Source: Cercis canadensis (taxonomy: Eukaryota; Streptophyta; Magnoliopsida; Fabales; Fabaceae). Taken from it: 64,000 nucleotides of DNA. Positions within the stretch are counted from its first letter, which is position 1. Each line of letters starts with the position of its first letter. The stretch covers positions 86,303 through 150,302 of the forward strand of contig QAOA01007267.1 in the NCBI GenBank assembly GCA_003255065.1, read 5' to 3'. This document shows, in pieces, positions 1 through 9,909 of the stretch. The position numbers and the translations under genes were made by a program. The notes beneath the pieces were generated by a model, which was not told the origin of the DNA, did not search any database, and worked only from the letters and a program-made list of their open reading frames with translations.

Positions 1-240
1 TTGTTGAAATATGTGGTACCTAAAGGTTTCATAGCTGTGGATGGGACCAGTTTGACTGTGGTGGATGTGTTTGACGAAGAAGGGTGTTTCAATTTCATGT
101 TGGTAGACTATACTCAGCAAAAGGTGGTGATTCCTTTGAAGAAAGTAGGGCAGAAGGTGAATTTGGAGGTGGATATTCTCGGCAAGTATGTGGAGAGACT
201 TCTTAGCAGTGGTTTTGTCGACTCGATTAAAAATTCTTGA
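1..240 (+). CDS. Riboflavin synthase, C-terminal part (5' end outside window)
   Basis: The reading frame is open from the first base and encodes the last 79 residues before a TGA. The segment with KGFIAVDGTSLTVVDV is the hallmark of the second lumazine-binding repeat of riboflavin synthase (alpha chain). This enzyme joins two 6,7-dimethyl-8-ribityllumazine molecules to give riboflavin and is plastid-located in plants. Full plant precursors are several times longer, so most of the first repeat and the transit peptide lie upstream. No intron is visible in this part. The TTG codons at the very start are internal leucines, not a start. The family assignment is firm; everything upstream is unseen. 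Confidence 0.93.
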   Translation: MLKYVVPKGFIAVDGTSLTVVDVFDEEGCFNFMLVDYTQQKVVIPLKKVGQKVNLEVDILGKYVERLLSSGFVDSIKNS

Positions 241-250
241 TACACTTCAA

Positions 251-1855
251 AGGTACACAACTATGGCTTCGATTTGTTCTGCGGATTATCTTACTTTCCT
301 CTTTGAATTGTAATATTTTGGATGCAATGGTGGATTTCTTATATTAAATTATTTATGCTGAGATTCTAAGATATTATTAGCAGTAGTTATTTCTGGCTTT
401 GCTTCAACATTTGTCCTTGAGTGAAAGAGATATATTCTTCATCACATACTTCTCTCGACTGTAACTGCCCCCGAGGTGGCTAAGTTTGGAACCTTAAGAC
501 AGACATTGAACTGGAAAAAATGTGTACAATTTCTGGTAATTGTGAAATGAAGCATTGTGTAAACACGCTAGCTTCTTGAACTTAAATGTGTTTCTTCATA
601 TTTGTTTGTGTGTCGATTAGATTTTATGGAATAACCGACTCTTTATGAACTGGATAGTTAAATGAGCCTGATTGGTGAAGAGTGAAAATTCGTAGAAAGA
701 CTGTGGACACATGCCTTAAGGATGTAAATTATGATTAGTTAATAGCAATCGGAATTGAAGGATCTTAATTACATCATATAGTCTTTTGCTTGAAAACTAA
801 TATATGATTGTGCTTATTGATTCTGGTTTCATCTTTGTGCCTCATTTGTCTAAAATTTTAACCAGCACTACCGATGTCTTGCCATATGCACTCATTCTCT
901 GTAGATGCCACAAACAGAACATCAATCAGATTCATAGATAATACTTGATCTGTTGAAGATTTATTGGAATCTTGGTCATTGAGATTGATGAGAATGACTT
1001 GATTGTCTATTATGCTCCATTATTTTGGGATTGTGAGGTACACAATTATGGTTGTTTTTTTATGGTCTTCTGATATAATATCGGTAGACTCTATAGTGGA
1101 TTGTCTCACTTTCGTCATTGGAAAGCAAAAACTTAGGACACAATGGGGGATTTTTGTGTTGCTCTATCAATTTTGAGACACTAAGATATTTGCATATTAA
1201 TTGTGGGTTAGCTTTAACATCAGTCCTGGAGGAAAACAAAGTTATCATGTTCTTCCTTATAATTTTCTTGCTTGTACCTAACATTGGAGAGGGTGAGACT
1301 TTTAGGCAATCATTGAATTGTAATGATAGGCTGTGTAAGATTTTTGGTAATAATTTCTGTAAAAAATTGGTAATCATGGAATTGTGGCAGTGTTCAAAGA
1401 CGTGAATCTCTAGAACTTTAGAGTGTTTCTGTACACATATAACCTCCTAGTGTAATAAATTTTAGAGAGCAATTTACGCTATAACCAGCAGGATGGTTAC
1501 ACAAGTCTGAGTAGCAAGGAATGAAAATACATTCAGTGACTTTGGACACAAACAGTAAAAAGATGAATATGCTTTCTTTGGCAACTTGAAAATTGCAGGA
1601 CTTTAAGAACAGAAACCATATTTAGCTGGAATTGATTTATGATTATGAGTATTGAATATGCTTTAATCTTTGTGGCTTTTAACCAGCACCACAGATGTCT
1701 TGCAGAGGCAATGCTGTAGATGCCACGGGTGAAACATCTATGAGATTGAGATAGTGCTTGGTCCATTGGAAGATTTATTGGAATCTGTTTTCAGTGAGAT
1801 GACTTTTAGCTTGATGAGATTGATCTGATTGTCTATTCTGCTGCATAATTTGGAA
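251..1855. repeat. Diverged tandem duplication, unit about 785 bp
   Basis: Copy 1 (about 251-1030) and copy 2 (about 1036-1855) align along their length with many substitutions and indels. Both begin with a block reading AGGTACACAA then TATGG (251 and 1036). Both share an ACCAGCAC...GATGTCTTGC block (865 and 1684), a TGTAGATGCCAC block (902 and 1727), a block ending GATTTATTGGAATCT (958 and 1770) and a final GATTGTCTATT block. No long open frame runs through either copy. The repeat lies directly behind the riboflavin synthase stop, so copy 1 may include its 3' UTR. Confidence 0.75.
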
Positions 1856-2729
1856 TTCTAAAAGCTGCTAGAAGCAACCTCAGAGTTGGGTGGTAAGGTC
1901 ACTTGTGATGATGATACTCCGCAGTGCTAGGTTCTGATCACACTTGTCTTGAGAGGTAGTGAGCATGCAAACTATGGAAGTAGATTTTCAAACTTGGACC
2001 CTTGACTAATTTCTGATATACTTTCTTCCTTCTCACTGGAAACTTGTTTAATCCCTGGTTAGGCTAACAACTTTTTAATCATTTTCTATGGCATTGGTCT
2101 TTCACGTGGTGCCCTGCTTATCATGTTTTTCTTGCATTTACATTCTATTTTTACTTGAAGTTTCTATTTACATTCTCCTGAGCTTCTTGTCCTGCCAATA
2201 TCGATTTACATCTTGTAGTTTTCAGACAACGTCATCACACTCAAGTCCTAGCAGCTTAAAGTTGCTCCCTGTTCAGTTCTTTGCGCTTGAGAGTTGAATA
2301 TATAGATTCTCCTTGCGCCGATAATACATTAAGAAATTTTACCATGCATTATTTCAAACACGACTTTTCTATTCGACAGAGAATGACTTATGTGTTGTGT
2401 ACTGGTTCCAGCTCCGTCTGAACTGGCCATGTTGTACTTATATCTGTCGTCATATTAGGGATGGCAACATGACAATGATGCCTTCTAGAAGTGCCATGCA
2501 TCAATAATCCAACGCTTCTGGCAAGTTGAGCCTAGACATCTTACCTACCCAATTACTTGATATCATATATGTCACCAGATTCATTTGAGTATAAAAAAGT
2601 GTTTTTTTTTTTAAATAATATATATATATATATACACCCATCTCACAGTCAATAACATTCACCATATGGTCCATATCTCTTTTTTACTTGACTCATCGCA
2701 TTAGATGAAATTTTGAAGTTGTCTTCATC
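1856..2729. other. Intergenic, no gene seen
   Basis: AT-rich sequence with a short T run and a (TA)n run near 2612-2634. The small frames here match nothing I recognise. Confidence 0.6.
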
Positions 2730-3343
2730 CGTTTGGTTGTTGAGAAAGTGCAAATTATTGTGAGGATCATAATCCTAATAATCGTATACCAAACATTACG
2801 GAATCATTCTTGACTCAAATAGCAAACCATCAAGCAGTGTTGTTTATTGAACGCTTTCGTCTAAAGTCTAAACCATTATGCACTTTAAGCATGTCAGTGA
2901 GACAGAATGTGAGCAAAAAATATTAGAAAAGAAAAAGAAAGAAACGTTGTATAAGCTAACCCTGCAAATGCAATCAACCATTCACCCTCAATTATTAGTA
3001 TTGGCTGTCACATAAAAGGCCCATGTGAAAATAAATGTTGAATAATTATTGATACTGCTTGGAATCCAGAATCCTTGTGATATCGTACTGCTAAAGGCAA
3101 CTCCTTGGTCCTTGGTTGTTATATTAATACCTCGTTGCTTTCTGCCACAAGTTCATGGTCCCCTTTGGCTTTATGCCCAGCCCCTTAAATGAATGCAACT
3201 AATCGTTTTGATTGTAATACATTTAATACTCTTTCTTTGAGCGCAATTAACTGCATGTCAATACTTGGACGGTTTAGAGGGATTTAAGGAACATCAATAT
3301 GGCATGTAATTAAGTATACAAGCAGTGAATTAACTGCTCTAAT

Positions 3344-3350
3344 TATAAAA
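3344..3350 (+). promoter_or_regulatory. TATA box of nsLTP-like gene 1
   Basis: TATAAAA lies 38 bp before the ATG. The tandem copy keeps the same box 37 bp before its ATG. If transcription starts the usual 25-32 bp downstream, the 5' leader is only about 5-12 nt. Confidence 0.65.
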
Positions 3351-3381
3351 ACTCATTACTGTATTAACCTGTTTGCACATA

Positions 3382-3884
3382 ATGGCTCGCATTGTAGGTA
3401 TTCTAGTACTAGTTTTGGTTCTGGTTTCTGATTTAGACATAGCGGAGCCATCACCATCACAATGGCCTTCCAGTGATTCTGCCTGTGAGCGAATATTTGA
3501 ATACTTCCCCTATTGCTTAGAATTTCTGGTGGGGGATTACTATAAGCCATCACGAAAATGTTGCAACCACATAGAGAAACTTAACATATTAGCAAATCAC
3601 AGAACGAGTCCCAAGTTCATTTGCTGGTGCATTCAGCTATTGATTAAGGGGATGACACCTGCATTGATTTCCTCCAAAATAGATGATCTTCCCCATATGT
3701 GCCACACCTACCTCAGTTTTCCTATTTCTGATAGCATGAATTGCTCAAAGTAAGAAAAAAAACTCACTCTCTGTTGGTCTAGTTATATCTTGTCAATTGA
3801 GGATTTAAAAGAAAAGGAGAATGTTTGTTCAGTTATGTATAGTTGACTAACTGGTGCAGCTTTCGTTTTTGCAGCGTCAGTTAA
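3382..3884 (+). CDS. Type 1 nsLTP-like secreted protein, copy 1
   Basis: Exon 1 is 3382-3749 and exon 2 is 3875-3884, giving 125 aa. An N-terminal hydrophobic signal peptide (about residues 1-18) precedes eight cysteines spaced C-X9-C-X14-CC-X19-CXC-X23-C-X13-C, the type 1 non-specific lipid-transfer protein fold. The intron just before the stop (ending in TTTGCAG) is at the usual nsLTP1 position and yields C-terminal ...NCSNVS. The start is the ATG of MARIVG, because the paralogue starts at the matching place; the frame upstream begins only with TTG. The central residue of CXC is tryptophan (CWC), where type 1 proteins usually have a polar residue. Likely apoplastic lipid binding; the ligand is unknown. 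Confidence 0.85.
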
Positions 3885-4646
3885 GGCAGTGAATTATGTG
3901 GGAGCACTGAACTGGACAGATGCACCGCTAACTGTGAAGTCAATAGCGTTTTGATGTTGGTTCAATGATTTTTTTTTTCTAAGAGAGGAATGGAATTCTG
4001 AAACAAGCAACCATAGGTCATCAAATCCAATTTTGAGATTTGGTGAATGGCGTTAACATAGAATGTCTCTATATTTTTTTCTTAAGCACATAAAAATTTG
4101 CAATTAGCAACATGAACATTTCTGTGAAATGAAAGAAGAAGACAAATGAAGGACATCTCTAAGTTTAAATATCTATTATTTATAATGAGAATTCCGAAGA
4201 AACTTGACTTTTAGATATATGATTGATATGAAATTAGTTATTTAATTGTCATTTAACAATCATGTTGTTCACTCAAATTAAAATTAAAAAAAAAATAATA
4301 AGAGACATTAGATTTTGTATTGTTTACTTAGATTAAAATTCAAAAAAAATAAATAAGAAACATTAGATATTTTCTTGGTGACAATTCAAATGCACCTCAT
4401 AACTGCGCTAATGTGGTTGCAGTCCAAATACACTAATCTACTAAATGTGTAAATATTTCTGTTTATAAACTCTTACAAGGTCTATAGTTTTTCAATATGG
4501 AAATTGAAATGCGACTTTTTTCTCACGAACACACGTTTCACTTTACAAACTCTATAACCCTAACAGCAATGGTACCTTCTAGAAGTTCAATATTGACTAA
4601 TTCAAAACTCCTGCCATTCAGTAAAGACAATATTAGATAGGGGAGG

Positions 4647-4989
4647 ACTATGCTACACTCTCCTTAGTTGGATGAGATTCAATGAAATTTATAGTGTAAT
4701 TTTAGTGTCATTACGAATATCTCAAAAAATTGAGTCATCCAATATATACCAAAACACACATTTTCTCATAAAATATAATAACGACATAATATAAAAAAAA
4801 AAAAATGTGCCAAAAAATAAACTTAAAAAAATTATTTTTTAGCACGTTTTTCTATTTTGTGCCGTTCTAGTATTTTATAACAAACTGTATGTTCTGACAC
4901 ATATTGAATGACTCAATTTTTTAAAATTTTTGCAATGACACCAAAATTATTAAATGAATCCCACCCAACTTAGGAGGATGTAGCATAGT
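4647..4989. mobile_element. MITE with long terminal inverted repeats, copy A1
   Basis: Left arm from ACTATGCTACA (4647) is repeated inverted at the right end (...TGTAGCATAGT, 4989). The arms pair over roughly 110 bp, including the blocks TTTAGTGTCATTACG and AAAAAATTGAGTCATCCAA. The centre is A/T-rich. No coding capacity. No clean target-site duplication could be picked by eye. A related element lies at 8432-8726. Confidence 0.75.
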
Positions 4990-5760
4990 GCTCAGTGCTC
5001 ACCTAACTACATATCACACTTAGCCTATTAATTGATTTAGTCCTGGATTGAGCATAATTTTAATTCTTTTGAAGCTGAAAAAAATTAATTTTTTTCAATT
5101 TTTAATAAATACACCCAGCTCATCCTGAATAGCATGCATCATATTTCTTTTCAACTTGCCACTTTGTTTATATTTAGATAAATTAAGTATGTTGTATAAT
5201 TTTCTCCTTCTGTTTGGTTGGTGAGAAAGTGCCAATTATTTTAAGGATGTTACTCTTAAATTCTTAGTAATTTGTATACCAACCATCACCGAAGCATTCA
5301 TGAGGTGAATTAGCAAACCATCATGCAGTCGATGATTATTCAACGCTTTCTTCTCTTTAATGGTCATTCTTAAGAGACTTTTATTACATTTTTTTTTTAA
5401 TGTCGAGTTTCTTTTTTTAAAAAAAATTATTTAATTATTAAGAGTTTGTCATGTCAATTTATTACAAGCTAGCATCAATCATTGTACTGACCCTTCCCGT
5501 CCAATTAATGGTAATGGTTATGAATCCAGAATCTTTGGGATATTGTAGTGAAAGAGACCTGTCCAATCCTTGCTTGTTATAATATCTGATTGCCTTGTGC
5601 AACAATTCATGGTGCCCTTAGCGTTATGCCTTGCCTATTCAATAAATTATCAAGTGCTGCCCATATAGTGCAAGTAATCGTTTTGTTGAGGAATTTAAGG
5701 AACATGAGTATGGCATTGCATGTGATTAAGTGTACCAGTGGTTAACAAAACTGCTCCAAT

Positions 5761-5767
5761 TATAAAA
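5761..5767 (+). promoter_or_regulatory. TATA box of nsLTP-like gene 2
   Basis: TATAAAA 37 bp before the ATG, conserved with the box at 3344 in the first copy. Confidence 0.65.
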
Positions 5768-5797
5768 CCCATTTATGTATTAACCTCTTTTTGGATA

Positions 5798-6264
5798 ATG
5801 GCTCATCGCATTGTGGGTATCCTAATACTAGTTTTGTGTCTGGCTTCTGAGTTAGACATAGCTGAGCCATCACAATGGCCTTTTAATGTTACTACCTGTC
5901 ACCGAATATTTGAATACTTCTCCTATTGCATAGAATTCTTAGTGGGAGATGTACATTTCAAAACAGCGTCTAAAAGATGTTGCAACCACGTAGTGAAGCT
6001 AAACACGTTAGCAAAACACAGGACAGGTCCCATTTTCATTTGCTGGTGCATTCAGGTCATGGTTAAGGGGATGACACCGCCATTGATCCCCACCAAAATA
6101 GACGATCTTCCTCTTATGTGCCACACCCACCTCAGTTTCCCTATTTCTGACACCATCAATTGCTCCAAGTAAGAACAAAATAATTATAAATTATCCTTTT
6201 TCTTTCTCTCAATTATATGTCATCCACTAATTGCTCTACCTTTCATTTTTGCAGTGTCAGTTAA
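5798..6264 (+). CDS. Type 1 nsLTP-like secreted protein, copy 2
   Basis: Exon 1 is 5798-6168 and exon 2 is 6255-6264, giving 126 aa. Signal peptide MAHRIVGILILVLCLAS is followed by eight cysteines spaced C-X9-C-X16-CC-X19-CXC-X23-C-X13-C. It shares with copy 1 the unusual CWC, the FICWCIQ and KIDDLP blocks, and the tiny second exon coding the end of ...NCSNVS. The loop before the CC pair is two residues longer than in copy 1. All cysteines and both splice sites are intact, so both copies look functional. Role inferred as secreted lipid binding or transfer. Confidence 0.86.
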
Positions 6265-6421
6265 GACATTGAATCATGTGGGATCATTGAACTACTCAAC
6301 TGTGAAGTCAATCATGTTTTGGTTGATGGGTGGATGAAACTTTGAACAAGAAGAAACAACAGGTGATCAAATCCATTTTGATATTTGGTTGGAGGAGGCG
6401 TTAAAATAAAATAATTTCTAT

Positions 6422-8431
6422 TTACTTGTCCTATCAGCCAAATAGTAGCATAAAGAAATGAGTCTTGCTATATGTAGCAGAATTTTTTCCAATTAAAAAC
6501 ATCATAATATTGTAAGAGAAAAAAAAAAGATTGAATTTGCACAAGTTGAAATTAATTTATTGTAGTTTGTCACATAATGAGGAGATCAAAATAAACTATG
6601 TGATTAATTATATGTAATATAAATACTTAACCATAATAATTACATATTTTTAATTAAAAATATTTTAATTATTTTATCATAAAAAACCTGCATAAAAATT
6701 AATATAATCTTTTGGCACTGCAGTCTGCAGATTCATTCTACAAAAAACAATCATTAATGAATGGACTTAAAATAGTAGTTGACAAACAAGGGATAATAAC
6801 ACGTGGCAGGCACCTAGACGACTGCTGAACTTTGACGTCAGAGTTAAGCATAGCCTCAAGAACAAAAGCAATTTAAAGCGACCGTGCAACATGTTTGATG
6901 CCCAAGAAAAACGGAAGTACAGCTACAACATGACAAAAGTACCCTCATTGTTCAAGCGAGATGGCGTATGCGTATGGTCCTTGAATTGGAATTGAAAATG
7001 GATGGTTTTGCGGACACACTATATATTATATGGTATATATCTCACTCTTTGCTTTGGGTGCCAGACCACTGTGTCTGAGCCCACCATTTTCAACCTTATG
7101 TTTGAAGTAACTTTCATGCCTGCGTGGAATCACGGACTTCTAATTCTAACTCTTGCTAATGTTGTTATTATACCTTCACTCAATTTTAAATCATCTCAAC
7201 GCAAGCAATGACAATCTACATTTCCAAATGACTGAATCATTTCCCATCAACAAAGATTGATTAAGAATTAAACCAAAAGTTAATTTGGTTGATTATTCAT
7301 AGGAATGATTCTAGATTTTGTAGTCTAGCAAGAAAAATAATAAGATATCATTTATTAACCCTGTGCTTGAAAAGTGCTAAATTATATTTTTATACTCTAG
7401 TTACTCTCCCAGATTTAGAAAAATCATCTGGTGTCATTTTTTAAGGGTGAAAGTAGTTTTTTTTTTTTCCCCATTTACTAACTGTTGAATTTTTGATAGT
7501 CAATTGTGATTATCGGTTAATATCTATCCTATATATGAGGATGATGATTAGATAAGAGGAGTATTTGATTAGCCTTCCTAATCTAATCAACTTTTAGGCT
7601 TTAATTAGAGTTACAGTTAGAGGCTTCAGATAAAGATAAAGAAAGCAGTAGCAGCGTGTGATTTTACTTTGGATTTGGTGTGCCAAGTTTTTGGCCCTTA
7701 GATATGGGAAGTCATGCTTGGCGGTTGGCAGAACAGAACCAACAACAGGTAATAGGAGTGTGAGTTGATAATCATAAATGCAGAGGGTAATATTGTAAAT
7801 GCCATGTTTAAATTAACGAGTTGAAAGTTGAAACATGTTCCATTATCTACCACTCCGCCACTCCGCTCCACCTAGGCACCAGCTAGCTACCGCCAAAAAT
7901 CTACCACCTGAAAATGAATTTGTGACAACGATGATGCTTCGTTGGTATCATCAAGACCGCCCACGTGTCGATTATTGATTGATTCCCTCTTGAAAATATC
8001 AGCCTATCACGACTAACTTTCAAGTAAAGTCCTCTCGAAAAAATCAAACCTCGACTAGCCGCGCAAAAACTGTCACACATTTGTCTTCCTATTACGAAAT
8101 TGCCCTCGACAAACTTAAACAGATTCTAGAATAAAGCTATTCTCTTACGAAATTAACCCCTCCTCTGATTTGGTTTTTTACCCTTTAAATATTTGTTAAC
8201 TTAAATTATATACCCTACGGCTACCAGGCTGCTATTGGTTTAAATCTGTTATTCTCATTCGTGTAACATGAAAGACAAAAAAAAAGAACTATATCACCAG
8301 AAAATAGTAGGATCTGGACAAAATTTGGCACGCACTCCGAAACATCAGAATGCCTATGATAGGTGCAATTGTAAAATTCATTCTATTCAAATAGGAGTGT
8401 TTGCTAAACTACATCTCTTGAAGACGAGTGT
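6422..8431. other. Intergenic, no gene seen
   Basis: AT-rich spacer with ACGT-core elements near 6802 (ACACGTGGC) and 7970 (CCACGTGTC). The small frame at 7002-7211 has no recognisable domain and is not called. Confidence 0.55.
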
Positions 8432-8726
8432 AGTACTACTCATCTATTCATTGAGAATTTAGTCTAAATATTTTAAAAAATTAAATCATATAACATGTGA
8501 CAGAATATATAATTTTTTATAAAATACAAGAATGATACGATATAAAAAAATTTGTTAAAAAAAATATAATTGACATATTTTTTTTTTATATCTTGTCATT
8601 TTTATATTTTATAAAGAATATTGTGTTTTATTACATATCACTTTTTTTAGATATTCTCAATGACTCCAAATTTATTAAGTGAGTTCCATTAAAATTCACT
8701 TAACTGGATAGGAGAGTAGCACTGCC
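8432..8726. mobile_element. MITE related to copy A1, copy A2 (left arm shortened)
   Basis: Palindromic element. The right arm (…AGAGTAGCACTG) and the left arm (from AGTACTACTCATC) pair through TCATTGAGAAT and through the central ATAAAATA.AA.AATGA.A.GATAT blocks. The left arm appears to lack about 35 bp present in the right arm. Non-coding. Confidence 0.6.
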
Positions 8727-8775
8727 TTCTTATTTTTTGTGATTGTAGCATAGCAATCACATAAATAGGAGATTG

Positions 8776-9154
8776 CTATCCTACCTCATTCAATTGGGTA
8801 GGGTAAAAAAGAATAAATATTTTATTGGGAGTTTAGAGTAGAACAAACTTTTAATTTTAATATCATCGTGAAAATATCAAAAAATTGAGTTACTCAATAT
8901 GTATTAGAACAATTAGTTCATTGTAAAATGCATAAATTGAGCAATACATAAACATACCAAAAATTAATTAATGTTTTGTTTTGAACTTATTAAATTCAAA
9001 TTTAATTAATAATTTAAGAATATAACTCATATTTGGTGACTTAATTTTTTTAGATTTTCGCGATAATATCAAAATTAAAAATTAATTCTACTTCAAACTC
9101 CCAATAAATTTTTTTTGTCGTTTTTATTCCACCCATACAAGTTATGTAGAATAG
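8776..9154. mobile_element. MITE with long terminal inverted repeats, second type
   Basis: The left arm (CTATCCTACCTCATTCAATT...) and the inverted right arm (ending ...TATGTAGAATAG) pair over about 110 bp, including TTTATTGGGAGTTT and the AATATCA.CG.GAAAAT block. Ends resemble those of A1, suggesting the same superfamily. Non-coding. Confidence 0.7.
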
Positions 9155-9378
9155 AGTCCACCATTAAAATATGATACAGATTATGTTTAATTTATTGTAT
9201 ATCATATTGAAGTTTGGGTGAGAAGTGGCCGCAAGTCAGGTAAACTCGGAGGGTTTTCTCAAGGAGAAAAAAGGAAATTGCGAGAAGGGTAAAGTGGTAA
9301 TTGCAAGAGTGAAGACAAGGGATAGTTGCCGCGTAATTAGTCGGTTATTACCACAAAGCACAACCCCAGGAGGGCCTT

Positions 9379-9386
9379 ATATAAAT
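9379..9386 (+). promoter_or_regulatory. TATA box of the 71-aa protein gene
   Basis: TATATAAA about 130 bp before the ATG at 9517, followed by a CT-rich leader (CTCTCTCTCT near 9430) typical of plant 5' UTRs. Confidence 0.6.
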
Positions 9387-9516
9387 GCCGTCAAAGCCTT
9401 CCCCAAATTTCCAACGCCCTCTAATTTTCTCTCTCTCTCTTTCCGCTTTTCCTGCGAGAAAAGTATCTAGGCAGACCGAGACTCTTGGAATCGGAACTTC
9501 ACCCTCGCCGACGAAG

Positions 9517-9909
9517 ATGAAGAAATCTGGACTCCTCGCAGCCTCCGTCGCCGCCGCTTCGGCTACTGCTGTCTCTGTTTCTTCATCTTCTTCGATGCAG
9601 ATTTGTCATCAGGTATAGATTTACCCCAGTTTTCAGATTCACTTTGTGGAATATTACCCTGTTTGGTTGAGATTAAGTATTGAAAATTTGGGATCTGTGA
9701 TTTCTGTCAAAATATCTTTGCTTGGTGGAATATTGTCAAGATCGATTTTTTTCTTTTGTGAAATTAATGGGTGGGTTTTCAAATTGCAGGATATGGCTCA
9801 GAGAGACCATGAGAACTCGTCATCGGTGAGGTCATCCTCCACGGAAAAGTTTGCTCCGAGATTTGATGGTCTGCGATTCATTGAAACGCTTATCACTGCC
9901 CACAGATGA
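9517..9909 (+). CDS. Small conserved plant protein of unknown function (71 aa)
   Basis: Exon 1 is 9517-9612 (32 codons) and exon 2 is 9790-9909, joined in phase 0 by a GT-AG intron of 177 bp. The N-terminus (MKKSGLLAASVAAASATAVS) is rich in Ala and Ser and could be a targeting segment. The C-terminus EKFAPRFDGLRFIETLITAH followed by Arg is a block I recall as strongly conserved at the end of short uncharacterised plant proteins. It has a TATA box, a CT-rich leader and an AT-rich 3' region, so it looks expressed. No enzyme motif is visible. Function unknown. Confidence 0.8.

Larger units (their letters stand above)
2730..4073 (+). repeat. nsLTP tandem duplication, copy 1 (promoter, gene and 3' flank)
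   Basis: This segment aligns with 5211-6421. The shared sequence starts with GTTTGGTTG/GTGAGAAAGTG, runs through about 650 bp of upstream DNA (shared blocks GTATACCAA, TAGCAAACCATCA, GAATCCAGAATC), the whole two-exon gene, and ends at a block containing GATCAAATCCA or its variant. The copies are clearly diverged, so the duplication is not recent. Confidence 0.85.
5211..6421 (+). repeat. nsLTP tandem duplication, copy 2
   Basis: Second copy of the unit at 2730-4073, in direct orientation. Promoter, both exons, the intron position and the 3' flank are all retained. The MITE at 4647-4989 sits between the units. Confidence 0.85.

Noticed and set aside
7002-7211. 69-codon plus-strand frame with a hydrophobic start
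   Set aside because: No cysteine pattern, domain or splice partner; likely chance in AT-rich DNA.
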